This document shows, one piece after another, positions 6,658 to 16,034 of a DNA stretch of 64,000 nt; position 1 is the first letter of the stretch, and every line of letters begins with the position of its first letter. Below the pieces are notes generated by a model. The model was not told where the DNA came from, did no database searches, and saw nothing but the letters and a program-made list of their open reading frames with translations. The stretch comes from Peribacillus simplex NBRC 15720 = DSM 1321. Lineage in GTDB: Bacteria; Bacillota; Bacilli; Bacillales; DSM-1321. Position numbers and translations under genes: made by a program. The stretch covers positions 4,358,001 to 4,422,000 of the forward strand of contig NZ_CP017704.1 in the NCBI RefSeq assembly GCF_002243645.1, read 5' to 3'.

Positions 6658-7803
6658 GTGGACAGAATATATTTAGATCATGCTGCGACTTCACCGATGC
6701 ACCCGAATGTGATCGATAGGATGATGACAGTCATGAGCCATGACTTCGGAAATCCGTCGAGCATTCATGCTTTCGGGCGGGAGGCGCGCCATGTTTTGGA
6801 TGAGGCACGTTCGAGTATTGCAGCGAGCATCGGTGCGGGGCGGAATGAAATCATTTTCACGAGCGGTGGAACCGAGGCTGATAATACGGCGATCATTGGT
6901 GTTGCGAATGCTTATAAAGAACAAGGGAAGCACATCATTACGACGGAGATTGAGCATCATGCGGTTTTGCATACATGCCAATACCTTGAAAAGTCTGGCT
7001 TTGAGGTCACATATTTACCTGTGAATGAAGCGGGGCTTATTTCAATTGCCGATTTAAAGGCGGCATTGCGGGACGACACGATTTTGGTTTCGGTCATGTT
7101 CGGCAATAATGAGGTTGGTTCGATCCAGCCGATTGCTGAAATTGGACAGCTGCTCAAGGGTCATCAAGCCTTTTTCCATACGGATGCGGTTCAGGCATAT
7201 GGTTTGATCTCTATCGACGTCCGTGAATTGGGTGTGGATTTGCTGAGTGTATCCGCGCATAAAATTAACGGTCCTAAAGGAATCGGCTTTCTTTATATTC
7301 GTGAAGGCTTGAAGCTGAATCCGCATTTATATGGCGGGGAACAAGAACGCAAACGCCGTGCTGGTACGGAGAGCGTGCCGGCAATTGCCGGTTTTTCAGA
7401 AGCTGTTTTAATTGCACAAAGCACGATGGAAAAGAAAAACGAGCAATACAAGCGTTTTAAAGACGTATTGCTTGCCGTCTTTGATGAGGCGGATGTACAA
7501 TATGAAATTAACGGATCTATGGAACAGTCGCTGCCGCATTTGCTGAATGTTAGTTTTCCGGGTACGAATGTGGAATCGATGCTCGTTAATATGGACTTGG
7601 CAGGTGTTGCGGTATCGAGCGGATCCGCTTGTACTGCTGGGTCAATCGATCCGTCGCATGTTCTTGTGGCGATGTTCGGGAAAGATTCGGAGCGGACGAA
7701 GAATTCGATTCGTTTCAGCTTCGGTCTGAACAACACGGAAGAGGAAGTAAGGCAGGCGGCTGAAACTACCGTTAAAATCGTTAATAGATTAGTGGGAAGA
7801 TAA
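6658..7803 (+). CDS. yrvO: cysteine desulfurase partnered with MnmA (YrvO/IscS-like)
   Basis: This PLP enzyme takes sulfur from L-cysteine as a persulfide and, next to mnmA, most likely feeds tRNA 2-thiolation. The 381-residue product carries the family start YLDHAATSP, the cofactor-holding TSGGTEADN (about 68-76), EIEHHAVL, the PLP lysine in SAHKINGPKG (K202) and the catalytic cysteine in SSGSACTAGS (C325). The start is GTG at 6658 behind GGAGGCGAC. The short Cys loop is typical of class I (IscS/NifS) enzymes. Thirty bases separate it from mnmA, consistent with co-transcription. Confidence 0.93.
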   Translation: MDRIYLDHAATSPMHPNVIDRMMTVMSHDFGNPSSIHAFGREARHVLDEARSSIAASIGAGRNEIIFTSGGTEADNTAIIGVANAYKEQGKHIITTEIEHHAVLHTCQYLEKSGFEVTYLPVNEAGLISIADLKAALRDDTILVSVMFGNNEVGSIQPIAEIGQLLKGHQAFFHTDAVQAYGLISIDVRELGVDLLSVSAHKINGPKGIGFLYIREGLKLNPHLYGGEQERKRRAGTESVPAIAGFSEAVLIAQSTMEKKNEQYKRFKDVLLAVFDEADVQYEINGSMEQSLPHLLNVSFPGTNVESMLVNMDLAGVAVSSGSACTAGSIDPSHVLVAMFGKDSERTKNSIRFSFGLNNTEEEVRQAAETTVKIVNRLVGR

Positions 7804-7823
7804 TTCCTACTTTAAATAAATGA

Positions 7824-8948
<1,125 letters not shown>

Positions 8949-8955
8949 AATAAGC

Positions 8956-8992
8956 ATGTCCCCAGCTGTGTTTGCGGTTGGGGACTTCTTTT
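8956..8992 (+). terminator. terminator after mnmA
   Basis: GTCCCCAGC and GGTTGGGGAC form the stem, followed by TTCTTTT. Confidence 0.75.
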
Positions 8993-9031
8993 GGATTGCG
9001 GGTGTACCGCCTGAATTCGACCACTGGCTTA

Positions 9032-9040
9032 TGCTATACT
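9032..9040 (+). promoter_or_regulatory. extended -10 element upstream of yrrB
   Basis: TGCTATACT, a TGn-extended SigA -10, lies 25 bases before the yrrB start and just after the mnmA terminator. Confidence 0.5.
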
Positions 9041-9064
9041 TTTTATTATAAAAATGGAGTGTGA

Positions 9065-9736
9065 ATGGATATGGATAAGAATCAACAAGGAATTGAATTT
9101 ATGCAGCAAGGGAAATACGAAGAAGCGGCGAAAGTTTTTAATGAGGCGATCGAGGAAAATCCGAATGAGCCTGTTGCTTACATAAACTTTGGGAATGTAT
9201 TGACTGCCGTGGGTGAAACGGATAAAGCGGTCAAGTTTTACAAAAAGGCGATCGAGCTGGATGAAAATGCAGCAGCGGCTTACTATTCATTAGGAAACTT
9301 ATATTATGAATCCGATTCTAAACTAATCGAAGCGAAGGATATGTTTGAAAAGGCAATCCGTTTGGGACTGGATAACAGCGATGCTTTCTTCATGCTTGGA
9401 TTGACATTGATGGCGTTAGATCAGCCGAAATTGGCGATGCCTTATTTACAGAGAACGGTGGAGCTGAGCCCTGAGGACGTTGATGCGAGATTCCAATATG
9501 CGCTATGTCTTGCTAATGCGGAATTATATGATGAATTGATCAATCAACTGAATTTAGTTGTGGAACAGGATCCGGGCCATGCCGATGCTTTTTATAATTT
9601 AGGTGTTGCGTTTGCAGGGTATCGTGAGGATGCGAAAGCAGCGATGGTTTATTTTGATAAGGCTTTGGAAGCACAGCCTGACCATATGCTTGCTGCGCAC
9701 GGTAAGAAACTGTTGGAAGAAATGAATGCTGAGTAA
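9065..9736 (+). CDS. yrrB: tetratricopeptide repeat protein YrrB
   Basis: The 223-residue soluble protein is built of about six 34-residue TPR units; GKYEEAAKVFNEAIEENPNEP, AVKFYKKAIELDEN, AKDMFEKAIRLG, AMPYLQRTVELSPED and AMVYFDKALEAQPDH all show the TPR pattern. Such repeats bind partner proteins. In B. subtilis YrrB sits next to recD2 as here; its partner is not known to me. ATG 9065 has GGAG 7 bases upstream. Confidence 0.88.
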   Translation: MDMDKNQQGIEFMQQGKYEEAAKVFNEAIEENPNEPVAYINFGNVLTAVGETDKAVKFYKKAIELDENAAAAYYSLGNLYYESDSKLIEAKDMFEKAIRLGLDNSDAFFMLGLTLMALDQPKLAMPYLQRTVELSPEDVDARFQYALCLANAELYDELINQLNLVVEQDPGHADAFYNLGVAFAGYREDAKAAMVYFDKALEAQPDHMLAAHGKKLLEEMNAE

Positions 9737-9772
9737 ATAAACGGCATATGCATGGAAAGGTGGGGAGAAGCG

Positions 9773-12178
9773 TTGAGCCAGCAAGATTCGTTGGATTTGT
9801 TTTCAGAAGAGAAAATGTTTATGAAAGGGAGTCATTTAGTGACGATCTTTCATAATGAAGAAAATATGTACTCGGTTGTAAGAATTCGCGTGCATGAAAC
9901 GAATCTGAATTATGAAGAGAAGGAAGCGGTCGTAACAGGTTATTTTCCAAGGATGCATGAGGATGAGATCTATATTTTTTATGGGGCCATGAAGGAACAT
10001 CCGCGTTTTGGCCTTCAATTCCATGTAGAGCATTTCCGCAAGGATCTGCCTCAATCCAAGGAAGGCATCGTCAGTTATTTATCAGGTGACCTTTTTAAGG
10101 GCATTGGGAAAAAAACAGCCGAAAGCATTGTTGAGACTCTGGGTGAAAAGGCAATTTCAAAAATTCTGGCTCAGCCTTCGCTACTTGATGATATCCCGAA
10201 GCTATCTGGGGAAAAGGCAAAGGGCCTCTATGATACATTGGTCGAGCATCAAGGTCTGGAGCAGGTGATGATTGCCCTGAATCAATATGGTTTCGGTCCG
10301 CAGCTGTCGATGAAGATATATCAAATGTACAAACAGGATACGATCACGATGGTTCAGGGAAATCCGTATAAGCTCGTGGAGGATATTGAAGGGATTGGTT
10401 TTGGACGGGCGGATGAGCTTGGGCATCATCTTGGCATTTCCGGCAGCCATCCCGACCGTATCAAGGCGGCGTGCTTGTATACGCTTGAATCCCAATGTCT
10501 CCAGGACGGGAATATCTACATAGAAGCCGAGCAGTTATTGGAAGCGGTCAAACGTCTGCTGGAGGAAAATAAACGGGATCGCATTGAGTTCACGAACATT
10601 TCCTCGGAAATAATCGAATTGACGCAAGAGGGGAAAATAGTTGTCGAGGATCAACGGATTTATCCGCCTTCGCTATTCTATTCGGAAAAGGGAATCGTGA
10701 TGAACATCAAGAGGCTGCTTGCTCAAACCGATTATGAAGACCAGTTCCCGGAATCGGAGTTCTTGCTGGCACTTGGGGAGCTGGAAGAGCGGCTGGATGT
10801 TTCTTATGCCCCGGCCCAAAAGGAAGCGATCCAAACAGCCCTGCAATCACCCATGTTAATCTTGACGGGCGGACCGGGTACCGGTAAGACGACAGTCATC
10901 AAAGGCATCGTTGAGCTATATGCAGAGCTGCATGGTGTATCCATGGACATTAATGATTATAAAAAAGAAGGAAGCGATCCATTTCCATTCGTACTTGCGG
11001 CTCCTACTGGCCGTGCAGCGAAACGCATGGCCGAATCGACTGGGCTCCCAGCTGTTACGATCCACCGTTTGCTGGGGTGGAACGGGAGTGAAGGCTTTTC
11101 CCATGATGAGGATAATCAGCTGGATGGCCGTATCGTAATCATCGATGAGGTTTCCATGGTGGATACGTGGCTTGCCCATCAATTGTTTAAAGCTCTGCCG
11201 GAAAATGTTCAAGTGATATTGGTTGGTGATGAAGATCAGCTGCCATCTGTTGGCCCTGGGCAGGTTTTAAAGGATTTGCTTGCATCGAATTGTGTACCGA
11301 CTGTCAGTCTGGAACATATTTATCGTCAAGCTGATGGTTCATCGATCATTGAACTGGCCCATGAAATCAAAAAAGGAAGGCTTCCGGATGATGTCACGAA
11401 ACAGCAAGAAGATCGATCGTTCATTCGCTGCCAAACCGGTCAAATCCCCCAAGTAATCGAGAAAGTGGTTGCCAATGCCAGGACGAAAGGCTTCACGGCC
11501 AAGGATATACAGGTGCTGGCTCCCATGTATAGAGGGCCTGCCGGGATTGATGCATTGAATAAAATGCTTCAGGAAGTGTTCAATAGCAATGCGAATGAAA
11601 AGAGGCGGGAAATAAAATTCGGAGATGTGATATACAGAACGGGAGATAAGGTGCTTCAACTGGTGAACCAGCCAGAGGAGGGTGTCTTTAATGGCGATAT
11701 GGGTGAAGTCGTCTCCATATTGTTCGCTAAAGAAAATACCGATTCTGTCGATAAAGTAATCATATCGTTCGAAGGCATCGAAGTGACTTACACGAAACAG
11801 GACTTGAACCAGATTACACATGCTTACTGCTGTTCCATCCATAAGTCGCAGGGAAGCGAATTCCCGATTGTCATTTTACCTGTAGTGAAAAGTTATTATC
11901 GGATGCTCCGCCGTAATTTATTGTATACGGCGATTACCCGCAGTAAAAATTTCTTGATCCTTTGTGGTGAAGAAGATGCATTCCGTCTAGGGATCGAGCG
12001 TAATGATGAAATGCGCCGGAAAACGACTTTGCGTGAAAAGCTGCGGGAGATTTTGAGTGAGGAAGAAATGCCGGTGGAAAAGGGAGAGGCACATCAAAAA
12101 TCAAGTTATCTTGATATTCTCATGCATGCTGACCCGATGATCGGGATGGAGAATGTCACGCCTTATGATTTTATGTAG
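9773..12178 (+). CDS. recD2: ATP-dependent 5'-3' DNA helicase RecD2 (YrrC)
   Basis: RecD2 is the stand-alone superfamily 1B helicase that replaces RecBCD-type RecD in Bacillus and acts in mismatch repair and fork progression. The roughly 801-residue product has an N-terminal OB-like region, tandem helix-hairpin-helix stretches (FKGIGKKTAESIV, EGIGFGRADEL), Walker A GGPGTGKTT near residue 366, Walker B IIDEVSMV, the GDEDQLPSVGPG motif and C-terminal motifs AYCCSIHKSQGSEF and LLYTAITR. I chose TTG 9773 because GGTGGGGAGAAG stands just before it; an in-frame ATG at 9752 would put the Shine-Dalgarno inside the gene. Confidence 0.94.
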   Translation: MSQQDSLDLFSEEKMFMKGSHLVTIFHNEENMYSVVRIRVHETNLNYEEKEAVVTGYFPRMHEDEIYIFYGAMKEHPRFGLQFHVEHFRKDLPQSKEGIVSYLSGDLFKGIGKKTAESIVETLGEKAISKILAQPSLLDDIPKLSGEKAKGLYDTLVEHQGLEQVMIALNQYGFGPQLSMKIYQMYKQDTITMVQGNPYKLVEDIEGIGFGRADELGHHLGISGSHPDRIKAACLYTLESQCLQDGNIYIEAEQLLEAVKRLLEENKRDRIEFTNISSEIIELTQEGKIVVEDQRIYPPSLFYSEKGIVMNIKRLLAQTDYEDQFPESEFLLALGELEERLDVSYAPAQKEAIQTALQSPMLILTGGPGTGKTTVIKGIVELYAELHGVSMDINDYKKEGSDPFPFVLAAPTGRAAKRMAESTGLPAVTIHRLLGWNGSEGFSHDEDNQLDGRIVIIDEVSMVDTWLAHQLFKALPENVQVILVGDEDQLPSVGPGQVLKDLLASNCVPTVSLEHIYRQADGSSIIELAHEIKKGRLPDDVTKQQEDRSFIRCQTGQIPQVIEKVVANARTKGFTAKDIQVLAPMYRGPAGIDALNKMLQEVFNSNANEKRREIKFGDVIYRTGDKVLQLVNQPEEGVFNGDMGEVVSILFAKENTDSVDKVIISFEGIEVTYTKQDLNQITHAYCCSIHKSQGSEFPIVILPVVKSYYRMLRRNLLYTAITRSKNFLILCGEEDAFRLGIERNDEMRRKTTLREKLREILSEEEMPVEKGEAHQKSSYLDILMHADPMIGMENVTPYDFM

Positions 12179-12270
12179 CAGGTTCTTTTGATCAATTTTG
12201 TTTAAAATTCATAGTTTTGGTGGAACTAATATAGAATATAACTTAAACGTGAAAGAGCAGGGGGGATTTG

Positions 12271-12837
12271 ATGAAAAAAGGGTGGATAATAGGAATAGTC
12301 GTTGTCGTTTTACTGGTCATTTATGGGGCATCTTCGTACAACGGCCTTGTAAGTGCCAATGAAGACGTCGACAATAAATGGTCACAGGTGGATAACCAAT
12401 TGAAACGAAGAGCGGATTTGATTCCGAATCTTGTCGAAACGGTGAAGGGTTATGCTTCGCATGAAACGGAAGCCATTAAAGCGGTGAGTGATGCACGCTC
12501 GAAGCTGGCCGGTGCCAATTCGACTGAAGATAAGATTGATGCTGATCAAGAATTAAGTGGGGCATTGAGCCGTCTTTTGGTGGTTGTCGAGAACTATCCG
12601 GATTTAAAGGCCAATGAGAACTTTAAGGGTCTCATGGATAGTTTGGAAGGAACGGAAAATCGGCTGACGGTAGCTCGAAAAGACTATAATGATGAAGTTA
12701 CCAACTATAATAAGATGATTAAACGATTTCCGAAGAATATGATGGCAGGAGCATTCGGGTTCGATGCCAAACCATATTTTGAAGTGACCGATCAAGAAAA
12801 AGAAACGCCAAAGGTTGATTTCGGGAGCGATAAATAA
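12271..12837 (+). CDS. lemA: LemA family membrane-anchored protein
   Basis: LemA proteins are short coiled, membrane-anchored proteins of unclear biochemical role that often neighbour TPM or M48 proteins. The 188-residue product has an N-terminal membrane helix at about 4-22, the family stretch SYNGLVSANEDVDNKWSQV, QLKRRADLIPNLVETVKGY, and a C-terminal MIKRFPKNMMAGAFGFDAKP. ATG 12271 follows a G-rich Shine-Dalgarno (GGGGGA); a TTG one codon earlier is less likely. Its stop overlaps the start of the TPM gene, so the two are translationally coupled. Confidence 0.9.
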   Translation: MKKGWIIGIVVVVLLVIYGASSYNGLVSANEDVDNKWSQVDNQLKRRADLIPNLVETVKGYASHETEAIKAVSDARSKLAGANSTEDKIDADQELSGALSRLLVVVENYPDLKANENFKGLMDSLEGTENRLTVARKDYNDEVTNYNKMIKRFPKNMMAGAFGFDAKPYFEVTDQEKETPKVDFGSDK

Positions 12838-13610
12838 TGAAAAAACTCGCTGTGTTTGCGCTAATCTTCATTCTCACGTGCAGTTTAGCAAACGTGGTCG
12901 CAGCACAACCTAACATCCCTGAACCAGTCGGGGATATATATGTTCAGGACTTCGCCGGAGTCCTGGATGATCAGGAAAAATCCGAACTCATCGAACTTGG
13001 GAAACGATTGGATGATGCCACAAAAGCACAAATTTCCGTTTTGACGGTTGATTCGATGGAAGGATCCGAGATCGAGGAGTACTCGGTCGAGGCATTGAGA
13101 TCATTCAAGCTTGGTGATGCCGAGCTGAACAATGGAGTCCTCATTGTTCTGGCCATGGAAGAACAGAAAATCCGTATTGAAGTGGGTTACGGTTTGGAAG
13201 GGGCCATTACCGATATAAAATCTGGACAGATTTTGGACAATGTGGCTATCCCTGCGCTGAAAGAGGGTAAATATGATGTTGCCCTGACGGAAACCTATAA
13301 GGCCGTATATAACGATGTCACGAAAGAATACAACCTAGGTGACGAGTTTTATCAAGATCTCTCCGTTCAGCCTGAGTCAGAAAACTTTCAGCCATCAGGT
13401 TTACAGATTTTCCTCTTTATCATCGTAGTCATCATCGTATTCATCCTCGATGCCAAGTTCTTTAAAGGATTTTTCCTTCAAATGCTAATCAATATCCTTT
13501 TGATAATCATCAGTCGCGGAGGCGGCGGTGGCCGTGGAGGCGGCAGCGGCGGTCCACGGGGCGGCGGCGGAGGAAGTTCCGGTGGCGGAGGTGCCAGCAG
13601 GGGATGGTAA
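12837..13610 (+). CDS. TPM-domain (YgcG family) secreted/membrane protein with Gly-rich tail
   Basis: The 257-residue product has a signal peptide (about 1-23, ending near VVAAQP), a TPM domain at about 33-160 (YVQDFAGVLD, QISVLTVDSMEG, NNGVLIVLAMEEQKIRIEVGYG-type core), a membrane helix at about 183-202, a second hydrophobic stretch, and a tail almost entirely Gly, Ser and Arg ending ASRGW. TPM domains bind metal and, in plants, repair photosystem II; in bacteria the role is not settled. The one-base overlap with lemA points to joint action at the membrane. The opposite-strand ORF over the Gly-rich tail is compositional only. Confidence 0.88.
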   Translation: MKKLAVFALIFILTCSLANVVAAQPNIPEPVGDIYVQDFAGVLDDQEKSELIELGKRLDDATKAQISVLTVDSMEGSEIEEYSVEALRSFKLGDAELNNGVLIVLAMEEQKIRIEVGYGLEGAITDIKSGQILDNVAIPALKEGKYDVALTETYKAVYNDVTKEYNLGDEFYQDLSVQPESENFQPSGLQIFLFIIVVIIVFILDAKFFKGFFLQMLINILLIIISRGGGGGRGGGSGGPRGGGGGSSGGGGASRGW

Positions 13611-13621
13611 AACAGGTGAAT

Positions 13622-13647
13622 CAGACCGGGAAACCGGTCTTTTTTTT
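13622..13647 (+). terminator. terminator of the lemA-TPM operon
   Basis: GACCGG-GAAA-CCGGTC is a compact hairpin followed by eight T. Confidence 0.85.
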
Positions 13648-13757
13648 ATGCCTGTTCCCTGTATTTCCGGAAGATCGAGCAACAATGGAAAACCTTTCAG
13701 CACATCTATTTTCAGCAGAAAAGAGATAATAAGAATGTTCGGAAAGGCGGGATGACC

Positions 13758-14216
13758 TTGCGGACGTTTTCATTATTGAAAGGAATGCCGGTTTTTACAA
13801 TCAAAGGAGAAAGAGTCGGCACGGTCCACGATTTATCAATTTCTGAAATGGGTCAGGTAACAGGCTTGGTCGTTCATCAGCAAGCATTGTTCAAAAGAGC
13901 TTTTCATTTGAAACTTGACGATATTTCTTCATTCGGTCCAGATGGGATCGTCATCATGCAACAGGATTCAAGCTTAAGGAAAGTGCCTGCGGATTCCATA
14001 TGCCTATCGAAGGACGAATTATTGGGACGCATGCTTTTTTCTGAAATGGGCGAAGAACTGGGTTTACTGCAGGATGTATATTTCAAGGAGAAAATGGGCA
14101 CGATTATAGCGTATGAAACAACGGATGGGTTTTTCTCGGAGTCGACAGTGATAGAATCAAAACAGCCGCCTGCATTAGGGAAGGATACCATCATTGTTTC
14201 AGTTTATGAACAGTGA
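13758..14216 (+). CDS. yrrD: PRC-barrel domain protein YrrD
   Basis: The 152-residue soluble product has two PRC-barrel halves: about residues 4-70 (LKGMPVFTIKGERVGTVHDL ... GLVVHQQ) and 80-150 (LLGRMLFSEMGEELGLLQDV ... TIIAYETTDG). PRC barrels are small beta barrels that bind RNA, proteins or chromophores; the role of this one is unknown. TTG 13758 is preferred because AAAGGCGG lies 9 bases upstream, whereas ATG 13752 is too close. The position after recD2 fits B. subtilis yrrD. Confidence 0.8.
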   Translation: MRTFSLLKGMPVFTIKGERVGTVHDLSISEMGQVTGLVVHQQALFKRAFHLKLDDISSFGPDGIVIMQQDSSLRKVPADSICLSKDELLGRMLFSEMGEELGLLQDVYFKEKMGTIIAYETTDGFFSESTVIESKQPPALGKDTIIVSVYEQ

Positions 14217-14226
14217 GGTGTCCATT

Positions 14227-14421
14227 TTGGAAATTAAATGTCCGAATTGCCGCAGTAAAGATGTTGGGAAGATTGGCGTGAATCAATATTATTGTTGGAA
14301 TTGCTTTATTGAAATGACCTTATCCGAAGGCCTAATTAATACGCACCAAGTCGAGGAAGATGGAAGTTTAAGCTCATTGGACGATTTGTTTGAGGAAAAT
14401 GACCGCCGCTTCAGTATGTAA
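14227..14421 (+). CDS. small zinc-ribbon protein (64 aa)
   Basis: TTG 14227 follows GAGGTG by 7 bases. The product begins MEIKCPNCRSKDVGKIG and has a second pair in YYCWNCFIEM, giving CxxC-(16)-CxxC, a classic zinc ribbon, then an acidic tail. An in-frame ATG 11 codons upstream lies inside yrrD. It could be a nucleic-acid or protein adaptor. It lies directly after yrrD and before a small basic protein, probably in one operon. Confidence 0.7.
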   Translation: MEIKCPNCRSKDVGKIGVNQYYCWNCFIEMTLSEGLINTHQVEEDGSLSSLDDLFEENDRRFSM

Positions 14422-14443
14422 TTTAACGGAAGAGGTGTTTGCA

Positions 14444-14557
14444 ATGGCTAGACGTTCACGCAATACTCTAATGAATATGGGTTCGGACTTGATGAACTCG
14501 AAGATGATCAAACGGAATATGAAGAAAATACGCAAAAGATTAAAGTCATTATTATAG
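14444..14557 (+). CDS. small basic peptide (37 aa)
   Basis: ATG 14444 follows AGAGGTG by 6 bases. The peptide MARRSRNTLMNMGSDLMNSK continues MIKRNMKKIRKRLKSLL and is rich in Arg, Lys and Met, so it could bind nucleic acid or membrane. It ends 9 bases before a clear terminator, which supports a real last gene of the yrrD operon. No family is recognised. Confidence 0.55.
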   Translation: MARRSRNTLMNMGSDLMNSKMIKRNMKKIRKRLKSLL

Positions 14558-14565
14558 CGGGAATG

Positions 14566-14594
14566 GGTGTCCTGATAATGAGGGCACCTTTTTT
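14566..14594 (+). terminator. terminator of the yrrD operon
   Basis: GGTGTCC and GGGCACC pair around a 9-base loop, followed by six T. Confidence 0.8.
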
Positions 14595-14647
14595 ATGTAT
14601 GAAAACCTTCCGCCTTTCGAAGAATAAATGAGCGGGAGGTGTTTATA

Positions 14648-15724
14648 GTGAGTATTCGTCTAAAGTGGTTTTATCGCCTGGGTTTTTTATTGCTCTTATT
14701 TTTCGTTATCTATATTTTTATGAAACTTAAGCCCCTGTGGGGACCTGCCTTTACTGTATGTGTGACGGTACTGTTGCCTTTTTTGATTGGTGCGTTCATT
14801 AGTTACTTGCTGCATCCTGTAGTGGAATATTTAAATGAGAAAGGGATGCGTCGCTGGCTTTCGATTACGATTATCTATTTGTTGTTTTTCGGAGGAATCG
14901 GCTATGCTGTTTATAAAGGTATTCCAGTGATGGTCAGCCAGGTACGCGAGCTGTCGGAAAGCGTACCGGAACTGGTTGAACAGTATCAGGGCAGGATTGA
15001 TAAACTCAACCATCAAACAGCGGCCTGGCCGTTCGGAATTCATGAAAGATTCGAAGAAGGTGTAACCCTTTTCGAAAATTGGCTGAAGCGTATACCTGAA
15101 AAGGCGATGGAGTATGCAATGAAGATGTTTGATTTCATCATCCTGATTGCATTGATTCCATTCATTGCTTTTTATATCCTGAAAGATTTCACTGTTTTAA
15201 AAAAAATGGCATGGTATATGACCCCGAAAAAATGGCGCAAGCAGGGACGGGCATTCGTTCGTGATGTGGATGCGTCACTTGGCGGATATATCCGCGGACA
15301 AATCATCGTCTGTGTCGTGATCGGTTTGATTTCCTCACTGCTCTTCTGGGTAGTCGGAATGCAATATCCGCTTCTATTGGGGGCGATAATCGGAATAACG
15401 AATGTCATTCCGTATTTCGGACCGATTATTGGAGCCATTCCAGCAGTGATCATCGCCGCGACAATGTCAGTTAAAATGGTGTTGATCATCGCGGTCATCG
15501 TGCTTGTACTTCAATTTCTTGAGGGGAATATCCTGTCGCCGCTCATAGTCGGCAAAAGCCTCCATATGCATCCGCTGTTCATCATGCTCGCATTATTGGC
15601 CGGAGGTGAAATAGGAGGTATCGCGGGCATGGTCCTTTCGATTCCCATCTTGGCTGTGTTGAAAGTTTTTGTACTTCATGCCCGCGTTCACTTTAGAAAG
15701 AAGCCGCCCCTTATTGACAAATAA
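14648..15724 (+). CDS. yrrI: AI-2E/PerM family membrane transporter YrrI
   Basis: The 358-residue product is a polytopic membrane protein of the AI-2E exporter-like (PerM) family: helices near the N-terminus (two before residue 65), one at about 75-90, a long soluble helix region, then a C-terminal cluster of four or five helices. Family signatures are FIAFYILKDF, GYIRGQIIVCVVIG, IGITNVIPYFGPIIGAIPAV and QFLEGNILSPLIVGKSLHMHP. The transported substrate is unknown. GTG 14648 is chosen because GGAGGTG lies 8 bases upstream; the GTG at 14639 overlaps that site. The alaS promoter begins in its last codons. Confidence 0.88.
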   Translation: MSIRLKWFYRLGFLLLLFFVIYIFMKLKPLWGPAFTVCVTVLLPFLIGAFISYLLHPVVEYLNEKGMRRWLSITIIYLLFFGGIGYAVYKGIPVMVSQVRELSESVPELVEQYQGRIDKLNHQTAAWPFGIHERFEEGVTLFENWLKRIPEKAMEYAMKMFDFIILIALIPFIAFYILKDFTVLKKMAWYMTPKKWRKQGRAFVRDVDASLGGYIRGQIIVCVVIGLISSLLFWVVGMQYPLLLGAIIGITNVIPYFGPIIGAIPAVIIAATMSVKMVLIIAVIVLVLQFLEGNILSPLIVGKSLHMHPLFIMLALLAGGEIGGIAGMVLSIPILAVLKVFVLHARVHFRKKPPLIDK

Positions 15725-15742
15725 AAGTCTTGTGAATATAAT
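15714..15742 (+). promoter_or_regulatory. SigA promoter of alaS
   Basis: TTGACA (15714-15719), a 17-base spacer and TATAAT (15737-15742) match the SigA consensus exactly. The -35 box lies inside the last codons of yrrI. Confidence 0.85.
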
Positions 15743-15751
15743 CCATTACAT

Positions 15752-15996
15752 AAGATAATTCGTTGAAGGATGAAGTATGCTGAAGTCCATCTAAAAGAGA
15801 GGTGTCCCCCAGGCTGAAAGGGACTGCCAGGTGAAGAGCAGCAGAAAGCTAGTCCTGAGAGCAGCTAATACCTGCCGTCATGCCGCGTTAAGGCTTTTAT
15901 GAAGGTGATGGGCCTGGGATGAATTCCTGCGTCCGTAATCAGGGTGGTACCGCGAGTCAACTCTCGTCCCTGTTTTTGGGATGGGGGTTTTTTGTG
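15752..15996 (+). promoter_or_regulatory. T-box riboswitch (alanyl) leader of alaS
   Basis: The leader between the promoter and alaS contains the T-box AGGGTGGTACCGCG (15941-15954), whose bulge pairs with the acceptor end of uncharged tRNA, preceded by about 190 bases of structured stem I to III sequence. It is followed by a competing terminator: CTCGTCCC pairs with GGGATGGG before a T-run (about 15962-15993). Uncharged tRNA-Ala should favour the antiterminator and switch on alaS. I could not place the specifier codon with confidence. Confidence 0.93.
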
Positions 15997-16034
15997 TGCT
16001 CAAAATTACATAATTTTAAAAGGAGGATATATAT

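Noticed and set aside
13485-13703. Ala/Thr/Ser-rich minus-strand ORF opposite the TPM gene
   Set aside because: It is the complement of the Gly-rich tail and reflects GC-rich composition only.
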